The notes: generated by a model not told the origin, from the sequence alone. Shown: positions 14,027-21,492, counted from the stretch's first letter. The stretch is 28,281 bases of DNA from SIG710 sp045587665 (GCA_045587665.1 JAZNCT010000079.1:1-28281), one strand, 5' to 3'. Numbers and translations are program-made.

Positions 14027-14537
14027 TACTTTTAGAATTATTGAAAGCGTCAAAGCCACCATAGGCAAAGAAGGATCAAATGACCCTTTTGAGATATGCC
14101 GCAGGAAAAATATAAATGTTGTATATCATAAGCTTGGAACTTTAAAAGCATATTTTTTTTGCGTCTCAAGGATAATGAACATTGTCATCAATCAGGATGC
14201 CGATGATGTGGCAAAAAAGGTTCTCTGCGCTCACGAGCTTGGGCACGCAATTCTCCACGCAAGGCTTGCTTCTGATAACGGCTTTCACGAGATGAATCTT
14301 TTCGATGCAACCACCCCTGCAGAATATGAAGCCAATTTGTTTGCGGCTGAGCTTTTGATTTGTGATGAAGATATTTTAGACCTTATACGGGATAATTCTT
14401 ATTATGAAATCGCTCAAAGGCTGTCCTTGCCCTCACAGCTTGTAGATTTTAAATGCAGAATAATGCAATCAAAGGGCTATAAAATTACACCTCCCTCTAT
14501 TTCAAGCTCATCTTTTCTCAAAAGCAGCCAAATATAA
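14019..14537 (+). CDS. ImmA/IrrE-family zinc metallopeptidase
   Basis: This 172-residue protein has the gluzincin-like motif HELGH (His72, Glu73, His76). A downstream YEANLFAAELL segment supplies the probable third zinc ligand, Glu104. The short C-terminal helical region (SYYEIAQRLSLPSQLVDFK) is as seen in ImmA proteins. Family members (ICEBs1 ImmA, Deinococcus PprI/IrrE) activate genes by cleaving a partner XRE repressor after DNA damage. The adjacent repressor is the obvious substrate. ATG 14019 overlaps the repressor's last codons, which points to translational coupling; an in-frame ATG at 13971 lacks a ribosome binding site. All catalytic residues are present. The terminator begins inside its final codons. 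Confidence 0.9.
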   Translation: MSNTFRIIESVKATIGKEGSNDPFEICRRKNINVVYHKLGTLKAYFFCVSRIMNIVINQDADDVAKKVLCAHELGHAILHARLASDNGFHEMNLFDATTPAEYEANLFAAELLICDEDILDLIRDNSYYEIAQRLSLPSQLVDFKCRIMQSKGYKITPPSISSSSFLKSSQI

Positions 14538-14565
14538 GAGCCGACAGATGTCGGCTCTTATATTT
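14530..14565. terminator. Bidirectional terminator between the ImmA-like gene and the AlbA_2 gene
   Basis: A perfect 16-bp stem (14530-14545 with 14550-14565) around the 4-nt loop AGAT, with G+C core GAGCCGAC and A/T-rich ends on both sides. Both convergent stop codons touch it. Confidence 0.9.
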
Positions 14566-15959
14566 TATGATTTTAGCTTGTAATAATATGTCTTTCCACG
14601 CTTTTCAGAAATGAAAACACCTTCATCCGAAAGCTTTTCCAGCATCAAAAGCGCACTTTCTTTGCTTATTCCCACAAGCTTGGCTATCTCCTCACAGCTT
14701 GCCTCGATATTCTCGGTTATATAGCTGATGATTGCCTCTCGACGGCCAAAGGTTTCAGCCGCACTCACCTTGTTTTCACCACATTCTTTTCCAAACACAA
14801 GCATGAGCGTAACTCTATCCGGCGAAAAGTCCTCACACAATATAGGAGCACACCATTTCTTTTTTCGCCACACCTCATAGATTCCTCTAACGCCTCCGCC
14901 TCCTACAGAAACAAGTGAAAGCATTTTTGCAATCAAGCCGTTTCTTTTATCTGAAGATCCTTCAAAAATCGCCTCGGGAGCTATCCTCAGCGATCCCGGG
15001 TTTGTAACCGTAAAGGAATATGGACTAAGACACGCTGTTATAGGATATTTTATGCCAATATCAGCGTGTATAACAGAGTTGGCAAGTGCCTCGCTTATAG
15101 CCATAAAAACCGCTTGCTCTTCTTCTCGGCTGATCCCCAAAAGACAAATCCCACGCAAAACGCCCTGCTCTGCCGCAAGATAAAATTCAAAAAGATTTTC
15201 ACATTCTGTCTCATAAACCGTCTCTCCAAAAATGTTTTTTTCTTTATAGACAGCACTGAAAAACGGAAAAAGGGTCTTTATTTTCGATTTTTTTCCAAAC
15301 ATTAGAAGTCCAGCTGTGCTGGGACGGTATTCATCGCTGTTATGTCTTGAAACCACACCGATTTTTTCAGCTATTTGAAAATCATTTTCTACCCCTTGCA
15401 AATATGAAGAACGAAGCTTCATCAGTCTTTGGCGATACTTATTAAATGTATCACCGTTAAATGCGTCCTCTGCTCTAATTTCAACCGGAATCATATCAAA
15501 GGATGCACGAGCCGCATCACGAAGCATGTCATCTATTTCCTTCTTTTGACATCGGTAATCGCCTTCACCGCCTCGCCTATATGTGCCTCCGTAAATATTT
15601 CCCTCAATATATATCGGCTTATCAAAGCGATGTGCTCTGGGAACATTTATTGCAACAAATCTTTTGCCCTCAAATTCTTCAACAGTAACATCACCGTCGG
15701 AAAGTATGTCTGCACTGACAAGCCTCTTGTTTTTAAGCATTGATCTGAACTTTTCTGCCATACCAAAAGGATCGGGAAGGTCTATCACATGAAATGTTTT
15801 ATCCTTATATTCCTCAACGCCGAGAAGAATAACGCCGCCAAGTGTATTGGCAAAGGCAGAATATGTTTCCCAAATGCTTTTCGGCAGACCTCCGAGAGCT
15901 TTTTTTGCTTCTATGCGATTGTTTTCTCTGTATTTTTCGACATTTTTAAGATCTATCAC
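14565..15959 (-). CDS. AlbA_2 (Schlafen-type) domain protein with GHKL-like ATPase region and winged helix
   Basis: This 464-residue protein belongs to the family often labelled ATP-binding or RecG-like regulator. Residues about 10-110 match the AlbA_2 fold: ENNRIEAKKALGG, then SAFANTLGGVILLGV. A central domain ends with EALANSVIHAD (290-300) and VTNPGSLRI (318-326), the remnants of a Bergerat-type ATP site. The C-terminal 60 residues form a winged helix (CEEIAKLVGISKESALLMLEKL). Such proteins are thought to be nucleic-acid-binding regulators, and some sit in defence loci; the function here is unknown. The start is GTG 15959, because GAGGTG precedes it at normal spacing and no ATG is near. 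It is convergent with the ImmA-like gene and has its own promoter. Confidence 0.82.
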   Translation of the reverse strand: MIDLKNVEKYRENNRIEAKKALGGLPKSIWETYSAFANTLGGVILLGVEEYKDKTFHVIDLPDPFGMAEKFRSMLKNKRLVSADILSDGDVTVEEFEGKRFVAINVPRAHRFDKPIYIEGNIYGGTYRRGGEGDYRCQKKEIDDMLRDAARASFDMIPVEIRAEDAFNGDTFNKYRQRLMKLRSSYLQGVENDFQIAEKIGVVSRHNSDEYRPSTAGLLMFGKKSKIKTLFPFFSAVYKEKNIFGETVYETECENLFEFYLAAEQGVLRGICLLGISREEEQAVFMAISEALANSVIHADIGIKYPITACLSPYSFTVTNPGSLRIAPEAIFEGSSDKRNGLIAKMLSLVSVGGGGVRGIYEVWRKKKWCAPILCEDFSPDRVTLMLVFGKECGENKVSAAETFGRREAIISYITENIEASCEEIAKLVGISKESALLMLEKLSDEGVFISEKRGKTYYYKLKS

Positions 15960-15982
15960 AGAAACACCTCACCTCTACTTAA

Positions 15983-16011
15983 AGTATAGCAGAATTTTAG
16001 CAATTATTCAA
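15983..16011 (-). promoter_or_regulatory. Promoter of the AlbA_2 gene
   Basis: On the minus strand TTGAAT (16006-16011), 17 bp spacer and TATACT (15983-15988), with an extended TG element before the -10. The predicted start near 15976 leaves a leader of about 17 nt carrying the ribosome binding site. Confidence 0.7.
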
Positions 16012-16032
16012 CATAAAATTGAAAATATACGC

Positions 16033-16060
16033 ATAAAGAAACGGCCAAACGGCCGTGTTT
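16033..16060 (-). terminator. Terminator of the MATE exporter gene
   Basis: On the minus strand, just after the MATE stop codon, ACGGCC (16051-16056) pairs with GGCCGT (16041-16046) around a 4-nt loop and is followed by TTTCTTTAT. It closes the fumarase-hydrolase-MATE operon. Confidence 0.75.
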
Positions 16061-16063
16061 TAT

Positions 16064-17443
16064 TTATATTTGTTGTGGTTGCAGGCTTTGCTCTTGCCTG
16101 ATTTTCTTTTTGAAAACATATGCAAAGGTAATAAGGTTTACCGCAAGAGTCAATGTCCAGGTAACAGGATATACCATATACAGTGTAAAAAGACTCGGGA
16201 ATATAAGGAAAACCGTATTTATCCATACGATACGCATAACACAGGAACCAAATATAGATATAACAGTTCCGGAAAGCGACCGTCCTATAGATCGCAGCAT
16301 CGCAGTCCCTGTTTCCATAATACCACATTCAAAGTATAAAAATCCCACGATATAAAGTCTTGTTTTTGCAAGCTCAATAACTTGAGGATCTTTATTAAAG
16401 ATCCATATAAGCTGTTCTGCAAACACTGCCGAAAGCAAGCCAAGTGAAAAACCGAACACTGTTACGAGAATACAGTTAATGCCCATTATTTTCCACATTC
16501 TGTCATATTTTTTTGCCCCGTAATTTTGCGAGGAAAAATTAAGCGCAGTTTGATAAAAAGCCGCCTGCACATTATATATATAAGCATCAACATTATGTGC
16601 GGCGGTGTTGGCATTTACCGCAGCCGGTCCCAACTGATTATAGCTGCCTTGCAGGAGCATATTTGAAAATGCGAACACCATTCCCTGCACGCCTGCAGGA
16701 AGTCCTATACGAATAAAGCTTGTCAGCATCCCCCTGTCAATGCGCAGATTTTTAAACACGACCTTACAATCATCGTTAAGTCTGGAAAGATGAATAAGAG
16801 AAAGCACTGCTGATATCATTTGTGCAATTATCGTCGCAATTGCAACTCCTTCAACCCCCATACCAAACACAATAACAAAGATAAGGTTTAAAAGCACATT
16901 TGTAATTCCGCCAACAGAAGAAAAGAGCATCGGACGCATCGTATCTCCTCTTGAACGTATTATTCCGGTGCAGAAATTAAACAGGGCATTTCCAATGGTA
17001 CCACAGAAGTATATCTGCACATAAAGAACAGCTTTTTCCATAAAAACTTCGGGAGTTTTCATAAGCGTAAGCAGAACGGGAGCAAAGAAAAAGCCGATAG
17101 CACCAACGATCATTCCCACTATAACAGCCAAAACGATTGCGGTATGTATTGCACGCTCAATTCTCTTTTTATCCTTTGCACCAATGCTTTGTGAGATAGT
17201 GACGCTGACACCCGCACCCAAACCGGTCATAAGGCCAAGAATAAGAGTGACAATAGACGAGGTGCAGCCAACTGAGCCAAGAGCATTTTTATCATTGCAA
17301 AAATTACCAACCACAAACATATCGGCGGAATTATAAAACACCTGCAGAAGATTTGTGCAAATAATGGGCAGAGCAAATCTAACCATTTTGCCAAGAAGCG
17401 GCCCCTCTGTCATATCAAATTTTTTCTTTTTGGTCCCAATCAT
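16064..17443 (-). CDS. MATE-family multidrug/cation exporter
   Basis: This is a 459-residue integral membrane protein of the MATE (MatE) family, exporting drugs or metabolites in exchange for Na+ or H+. About twelve hydrophobic segments are seen in two six-helix halves. The first half opens with LPIICTNLLQVFYNSADMFV and contains GAGVSVTISQSIGA; the second contains GLPAGVQGMVFAFSN. Length is typical. ATG 17443 is preceded by TTAGGAGAAG at good spacing. The longer in-frame GTG at 17497 would overlap the end of the upstream hydrolase gene and has no better site. It is the last gene of its operon, about 40 bp after the hydrolase gene. The substrate cannot be predicted. Confidence 0.9.
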   Translation of the reverse strand: MIGTKKKKFDMTEGPLLGKMVRFALPIICTNLLQVFYNSADMFVVGNFCNDKNALGSVGCTSSIVTLILGLMTGLGAGVSVTISQSIGAKDKKRIERAIHTAIVLAVIVGMIVGAIGFFFAPVLLTLMKTPEVFMEKAVLYVQIYFCGTIGNALFNFCTGIIRSRGDTMRPMLFSSVGGITNVLLNLIFVIVFGMGVEGVAIATIIAQMISAVLSLIHLSRLNDDCKVVFKNLRIDRGMLTSFIRIGLPAGVQGMVFAFSNMLLQGSYNQLGPAAVNANTAAHNVDAYIYNVQAAFYQTALNFSSQNYGAKKYDRMWKIMGINCILVTVFGFSLGLLSAVFAEQLIWIFNKDPQVIELAKTRLYIVGFLYFECGIMETGTAMLRSIGRSLSGTVISIFGSCVMRIVWINTVFLIFPSLFTLYMVYPVTWTLTLAVNLITFAYVFKKKIRQEQSLQPQQI

Positions 17444-17483
17444 TTCTTCTCCTAAAGGGTAGTTCTTTTCAAAGTTTGGTTTG

Positions 17484-18602
17484 TCATTCTTCTGCACACA
17501 TTGCCGTGCTGTGCGCCCTGTCGATCTTTTTCACAAGATCTCGTATAAAAGCATTGTCTGCACGGCTACCCCTATCAAGCTCGGTCATCACAACAAGAAG
17601 ATAGGGTTTTTCACCAAAAACTATGGCCATATCGTGATAAGCTTCAAGATCCCAGCCATATTTGTTTGCGGCTTTTTTAGGCGTCACCGCTGAAGGTATC
17701 ATTATTCGGTGGTTTGTAGAAAGCATCCAGCTTTTTAGATCCTTTGAATATTTTGTTCCACTTTCAAAAAATTCAAATGTTTTATTAAGATATACGCCCA
17801 TTTCTCTTGCAGAGGCTCTGTAAAGGCTTTTTATCGTACTGCTCACACCAAGCTCTGTGGAAAACTCGTCGAAGCCTTTTCGGCCATATATATTCCTCAG
17901 CTCTGCAAATGCAACATTGTCGCTCTGTGTTATTGCAAGTCGCAGCAGATCATAATAGCTGTATTCGGTTCCAAATTCCGATTTTTGGATTATACCGGAG
18001 CCGCTTTTAAACTTATCCTCAGTATATATAAAGCAGCTGTCAAGGTCAAATTTTGTGCCATCAGCCTCCCCTTTTTCCTCTGCCTTTTCGATCTCACCAA
18101 GAGCCCACATCACATATGGTTCTTTTATTATACTGGCTGTATAAAAAACTCGATCTGCATTATATTCCATAGTGCATCCACTATAAAGGTCCTGATAAAA
18201 AAAGGCAACCGGAGGGCTGTAAAACTCCGCTGGCACTATTACATTCCCCTCTGCATCTGTTTCCTCAGCTTTTTCATACTTTGGAACGGCATCATTCAGC
18301 CACCGTGAAATTTCATCAACACATTTATCAAGCTCAGCCTGTTTTTTTTCATTTTCATCGAGAGGTATAGGAGGTAGTGTCTCTACAGGCTCGGTGTCGG
18401 TTACGGTGTCTGTAATAATACCCGAGGTTTCCGTCTCGGTGACATTTGTTGTGTTGGCGGTGTCAATTTTCTCGGTGTCAGCTCCTGTTGGCATATCTCT
18501 GCCAACAGTCAGTCCTATTACGACAGCAAAAGCCGCTATAAGAACTATTCCCATTAACGAAAAGATGATTACTTTTGATATTTTATATGTATTTTCCTTC
18601 AT
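17484..18602 (-). CDS. Membrane-anchored serine hydrolase, class A beta-lactamase/penicillin-recognising fold
   Basis: This 372-residue protein has a single N-terminal membrane anchor (residues 11-34), a Thr/Glu/Pro-rich linker (about 38-80) and an extracytoplasmic beta-lactamase-like domain. The three active-site motifs are present: SIIK (Ser157, Lys160), SDN (227-229) and KYG (314-316) in place of KTG. I do not see the ExxLN omega-loop that carries the deacylating Glu of true class A beta-lactamases. A cell-wall DD-peptidase, esterase or penicillin-binding role is therefore as likely as antibiotic hydrolysis. Its start follows the fumarase stop by only 6 bp, with a weak GAGA-type ribosome binding site, suggesting coupling. 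It precedes a MATE exporter, a pairing that could suit envelope stress or drug tolerance, but this is inference. Confidence 0.83.
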   Translation of the reverse strand: MKENTYKISKVIIFSLMGIVLIAAFAVVIGLTVGRDMPTGADTEKIDTANTTNVTETETSGIITDTVTDTEPVETLPPIPLDENEKKQAELDKCVDEISRWLNDAVPKYEKAEETDAEGNVIVPAEFYSPPVAFFYQDLYSGCTMEYNADRVFYTASIIKEPYVMWALGEIEKAEEKGEADGTKFDLDSCFIYTEDKFKSGSGIIQKSEFGTEYSYYDLLRLAITQSDNVAFAELRNIYGRKGFDEFSTELGVSSTIKSLYRASAREMGVYLNKTFEFFESGTKYSKDLKSWMLSTNHRIMIPSAVTPKKAANKYGWDLEAYHDMAIVFGEKPYLLVVMTELDRGSRADNAFIRDLVKKIDRAHSTAMCAEE

Positions 18603-18608
18603 TTTTTC

Positions 18609-19460
18609 TCATATAACTGCCGAAATATGTCGATGAACATGGCAGCAAACATTCACCGCAACAGGAAGCCCTGCAATGTGTGTGGGGTATTTTTCAATTT
18701 TCAGAGAAAGCGCAGTTGTATCTCCGCCAAAGCCCTGGGGTCCAATATCAAGCTTGTTTATAGCTTCAAGCATTTTTTTCTCAAGCTGTGCATATCTCTC
18801 ATCAGGGTTTGTGTCGTCTGCTTCTCTTGCAAGTGCTTTTTTTGAAAGCAAAGCGGCCATTTCAAATGTTCCGCCAATACCAACTCCGAGAGTTATTGGA
18901 GGACATGGGTTTGCGCCTGCCTTTTTAACTGTTTCTTCAACAAAAGCAATGATATCATTCTCACCGGCAGCCGGAGTAAACATTTTGACAGCACTCATAT
19001 TTTCACTGCCAAAGCCCTTTGGAATTGCGGTTATTTTGACCTTATCACCCAAAACGATATCTGTGTATACCACCGCCGGAGTGTTATTATTTGTATTTTT
19101 TCTCTCATACAATGGATCAGCTACAACAGAAAGCCGCAGGGCACCCTCAACATATGCTCTTTCAACTCCTCGGTTGATCGCCTCACTGAGTGAACCCCCA
19201 ACAAAATGAACATCCTGCCCTATCTCCAAAAAAACAACAGCCATTCCCGTGTCCTGGCACACAGGAATATCAAGCTCCGCAGCCGCCTTTATATTATCCT
19301 CCATAATACCGAGAACATCCTTTGCCAGCTCATTTCTCTCGCTTGCTTTTGCATTGCATATAGATCTGCAGGTGCTCTGAGGTAATATCTTATTTGCTCT
19401 TTCAAAAAGCTCTGCAATTTTGTCTTCTATAATTTTTACATCTATTCTTCTTATATTCAT
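18609..19460 (-). CDS. Class I fumarate hydratase (or tartrate dehydratase) alpha subunit
   Basis: This 283-residue protein is the alpha component of the two-subunit, oxygen-labile [4Fe-4S] hydro-lyases that interconvert fumarate and malate, or dehydrate L-tartrate. Likely cluster cysteines are Cys68 (DIPVCQDTG), Cys186 (NPCPP) and Cys272 or Cys273 (VNVCCHVHRH). Other family motifs are ADPLYERKNTNNNTPAVVY, IPKGFGSENMS and LGVGIGGTFE. Length is complete for an alpha subunit. ATG 19460 is preceded by GGGGGATGAA; an in-frame extension to 19496 would include the upstream hairpin and is rejected. The beta subunit gene, usually directly downstream, is absent; a serine hydrolase gene follows instead. 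Confidence 0.9.
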   Translation of the reverse strand: MNIRRIDVKIIEDKIAELFERANKILPQSTCRSICNAKASERNELAKDVLGIMEDNIKAAAELDIPVCQDTGMAVVFLEIGQDVHFVGGSLSEAINRGVERAYVEGALRLSVVADPLYERKNTNNNTPAVVYTDIVLGDKVKITAIPKGFGSENMSAVKMFTPAAGENDIIAFVEETVKKAGANPCPPITLGVGIGGTFEMAALLSKKALAREADDTNPDERYAQLEKKMLEAINKLDIGPQGFGGDTTALSLKIEKYPTHIAGLPVAVNVCCHVHRHISAVI

Positions 19461-19485
19461 TTCATCCCCCAAAGCTACAGATAGA

Positions 19486-19510
19486 CCGCCCGTCAAAAAA
19501 AAGCGGGCGG
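19486..19510. other. G+C-rich stem-loop between the divIC-like gene and the fumarase gene
   Basis: CCGCCCG (19486-19492) pairs with CGGGCGG (19504-19510) around an 11-nt loop containing a homopolymer run (A on the plus strand, T on the minus strand). On the minus-strand transcript the U-run is inside the loop and no U-tract follows the stem, so it is not a canonical terminator. It may be a processing, pausing or leaky termination site separating the two genes. Confidence 0.55.
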
Positions 19511-19520
19511 CCTAACATTA

Positions 19521-19814
19521 TTAGTCAATATCGTTATAATAAACTGCCTCGTTAGGCATACAGAGATTGAGCTTTTCTTTTGATATGCGAGCAACATATT
19601 CATCATCAAATTCACAGCTAAGCTCATATTCTATTCGCTCAATATTTTCTGCATATTCGGCTTTTTTTATCTCAAGCACTTCTATCTTATCTCGGTATTC
19701 GTTATAGCGCATAAGTATCTTAACAGCACTAAAAAGGGATGCCGCCACAAACACAGCAACAGCGCATCTGACGAAAATATTCATTTCGGGTTGCTTATTT
19801 ACACCTGATCGCAT
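19521..19814 (-). CDS. divIC: Septum formation initiator, DivIC/FtsB-like
   Basis: This 97-residue bitopic membrane protein has a short cytoplasmic N-terminus, one membrane helix (about residues 11-32) and a coiled-coil segment (about 38-65), then a CMPNEAVYY tail. This is the layout of DivIC/FtsB, which stabilises the FtsL-FtsQ/DivIB divisome complex. The identification rests on topology and on its position directly after yabQ, as in Bacillus and Clostridia. ATG 19814 is 10 bp after the yabQ stop; an AAAGGA element within the end of yabQ lies rather far upstream. A second in-frame ATG at 19784 lacks a ribosome binding site. Confidence 0.8.
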   Translation of the reverse strand: MRSGVNKQPEMNIFVRCAVAVFVAASLFSAVKILMRYNEYRDKIEVLEIKKAEYAENIERIEYELSCEFDDEYVARISKEKLNLCMPNEAVYYNDID

Positions 19815-19824
19815 CAGAATTGCC

Positions 19825-20448
19825 CTATCCTTTCAGAAAATTTTGAAGGAAGCCCGAATCCGCCTCAAGAAGAAGCCTTTTCATTTCGAGTTGAGATGAT
19901 CGCCTATGTATTTTAACCAAAATTCGTTTTAGAGTTACGCCGTATATGACCTTTATACCTCTAATAAATATATTATACATAATTCTGAATGGAAATGCAA
20001 TAGCAAATAGCAAAAATTTTATAATTATTTTCAAAAAAATATAAATTATTTCTGCAAAAGAAATAACAACAGCCCCAACTGTAATATGATACAAAAAGAA
20101 TCCCAGTGCTATTGCGGCAACTCCCTGCCACCTTATAATGCCGTCGTTGGTATAATAAAAGAAAATGCACAGAGCCGCGCCTATAAGAGAACAGTATACA
20201 ATATCCCCCAAAGCTATATACAGGTTAAGTATCTTTTTGCCCACCGCATTTTCACGTCTCTTTATGCTTCCTATAAGAGGAAATTCCTTTAAATACAGCT
20301 TCTCTGCTTTTTCAAGTGCTATCCCCTTATATCTTACACCGGCGGCCACTCTTGTGATTCTGAAAATGTCATATAACGCACCAAATGCAATACCCAGAAA
20401 AAATGCTCTGAGGGTCATTTGGGCAAGTGCAAGCATTGATATTTCCAT
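19825..20448 (-). CDS. yabQ: Spore cortex biosynthesis protein YabQ
   Basis: This 207-residue membrane protein is required for cortex peptidoglycan around the forespore in Bacillus, where it sits in the outer forespore membrane. The N-terminal segment FFLGIAFGALYDIFRITR is the family signature. Four or five hydrophobic segments follow, and the C-terminal third is basic and soluble. Its ATG overlaps the yabP stop (TAATG), so the two are translationally coupled. In Bacillus the pair is expressed from a sigma-E promoter; I cannot define one here with confidence. Confidence 0.9.
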   Translation of the reverse strand: MEISMLALAQMTLRAFFLGIAFGALYDIFRITRVAAGVRYKGIALEKAEKLYLKEFPLIGSIKRRENAVGKKILNLYIALGDIVYCSLIGAALCIFFYYTNDGIIRWQGVAAIALGFFLYHITVGAVVISFAEIIYIFLKIIIKFLLFAIAFPFRIMYNIFIRGIKVIYGVTLKRILVKIHRRSSQLEMKRLLLEADSGFLQNFLKG

Positions 20449-20720
20449 TAGCCAAACAGCTTTCCGAAAAAGCTTTTCTTGCTTTCACTTTTTACGGTGT
20501 TATAATATAAACCGTTTATCTTGCCCAAAAGCAGCACTGTTCCCTTTTCTGTGTTAAGTGCGCTGACGTGAAGCTCTTCTCCTTCAATTATCATCTCACC
20601 CATAACGGTTTCAAGGCAAACGGTTTCTTCATCAAAGCTGACCACATTTTCAACTCCGCTAAGCTCCATATGACCGCGGCTTTTTATAGTTATATCGTGC
20701 GCTATTGTCTGCTCGTTCAT
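20448..20720 (-). CDS. yabP: Sporulation protein YabP
   Basis: This small 90-residue protein of the YabP/YqfC family takes part in spore coat and cortex assembly in the mother cell. The family pattern is seen in ITIKSRGHMELSGVENVVSF and the following LETVMGEMIIEGEELHVSAL, followed by a short C-terminal GKINGLYY segment. A GGGGAGAG ribosome binding site lies 5-6 nt before ATG 20720. It is the first gene of the yabP-yabQ-divIC unit, 83 bp after rqcP. Confidence 0.92.
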   Translation of the reverse strand: MNEQTIAHDITIKSRGHMELSGVENVVSFDEETVCLETVMGEMIIEGEELHVSALNTEKGTVLLLGKINGLYYNTVKSESKKSFFGKLFG

Positions 20721-20803
20721 TTTCTCTCCCCTATATAATAAAAGCTAAAGTTGGTTCCTACTAAAGACCTATTATTATATATGCGAAAAAAAACAATTTT
20801 ATG

Positions 20804-21046
20804 TTATTCCAAAACCTGATATAGAGCAGAAGCATCTGCTTTCGCAACGTGCTCGCGGACATCAAGAACTTTTACCTTTAATGTTTTTTGTCCAAAGGTT
20901 ATTTCTATAATATCCCCCTCTTTTACATCGTATGATGCCTTGGCTCTTTTTCCGTTTACGCTGACGTGCTCTGTATCACAGGCGTCGTTTGCAACCGTTC
21001 TTCTCTTTATAATTCTCGAAATCTTTAAATATTTATCAAGTCTCAT
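20804..21046 (-). CDS. rqcP: RqcP (YabO) S4-domain ribosome quality control protein
   Basis: This 80-residue protein is almost entirely one S4 RNA-binding domain (MRLDKYLKISRIIKRRTVAN, then VSVNGKRAKASYDVKEGDII). RqcP works with RqcH on stalled 50S subunits to add C-terminal alanine tails to nascent chains. Its place between hup and yabP is the usual yabO position. The ATG at 21046 follows AAAGG at 9 nt; the in-frame TTG just before it is not needed. A terminator separates it from hup. Confidence 0.92.
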   Translation of the reverse strand: MRLDKYLKISRIIKRRTVANDACDTEHVSVNGKRAKASYDVKEGDIIEITFGQKTLKVKVLDVREHVAKADASALYQVLE

Positions 21047-21061
21047 CAAATTTACCTTTCT

Positions 21062-21102
21062 ATAAAAAATTAGGCAGACTCCGTTAAAAGCCTGCCGAAT
21101 TT
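21062..21102 (-). terminator. Terminator after the HU gene
   Basis: On the minus strand an 11-nt arm (21092-21102) pairs with 21067-21077 with one mismatch, core GGCAG/CTGCC, followed by a run of T. It directly precedes the rqcP ribosome binding site, so rqcP is probably expressed by read-through or from its own weak promoter. Confidence 0.75.
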
Positions 21103-21111
21103 ATTTGGAAA

Positions 21112-21384
21112 TCAGTTTACGGAATCCTTAAGTGCCTTACCAGCTGTAAAGGTAGGATGCTTGGATGCAGCGATTGTAAGAGCTTCGCCTGTCTTGGGGT
21201 TTCTGCCCTGTCTTTCGCCTCTGCACTTAACCTCGAATGTACCGAAGCCAATGAGCTGAACCTTTTCGCCAGCCTTAAGAGCCTCTACAATAGAGCTTGT
21301 AACAGCGTTAACTGCTTCCTCTGCCTTGTTCTTCTTGAGACCTGTTGCGTTTGCAACTGCTTCAACGAGCTGTGTCTTGTTCAT
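21112..21384 (-). CDS. hup: DNA-binding protein HU
   Basis: This 90-residue nucleoid protein binds and bends DNA as a dimer. The opening MNKTQLVEAVANATGLKKNK, the GFGTFEV turn and the beta-arm pattern RQGRNPKTGE are canonical. The segment KHPTFTAGKALKDSVN is the usual C-terminus. Codon choice is strongly biased toward a few codons compared with its neighbours, which fits high expression, as does the strong promoter upstream. An AAAGGA ribosome binding site precedes ATG 21384. It lies between mazG and rqcP. Confidence 0.96.
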   Translation of the reverse strand: MNKTQLVEAVANATGLKKNKAEEAVNAVTSSIVEALKAGEKVQLIGFGTFEVKCRGERQGRNPKTGEALTIAASKHPTFTAGKALKDSVN

Positions 21385-21463
21385 GAGTCTTGACCAATCC
21401 TTTCGTTTATTTTTTGATTAACTGCAACAGTGAAAATCACTATCACATTCATTAACATCATAT

Positions 21464-21492
21464 ATTATATCATCAATTTGTACCAATTTCAA
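21464..21492 (-). promoter_or_regulatory. Promoter of the HU gene
   Basis: On the minus strand TTGAAA (21487-21492), 17 bp spacer and TATAAT (21464-21469), with an extended TG element. The predicted start near 21457 gives a leader of about 73 nt. Confidence 0.8.

Noticed and set aside
13571..14537. XRE-ImmA pair as part of a prophage or integrative element
   Set aside because: No integrase, excisionase, structural or conjugation gene, and no attachment-site repeats are visible on either side; flanking genes look chromosomal.
17444..17497. Longer MATE protein starting at GTG 17497
   Set aside because: It would overlap the end of the hydrolase gene and lacks a better ribosome binding site, whereas ATG 17443 has TTAGGAGAAG at good spacing.
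20721..20803. Sigma-E promoter upstream of yabP
   Set aside because: A CATATATA element is near the sigma-E -10 but has mismatches and no good -35 at proper spacing; the area is A/T-rich, so chance matches are likely.
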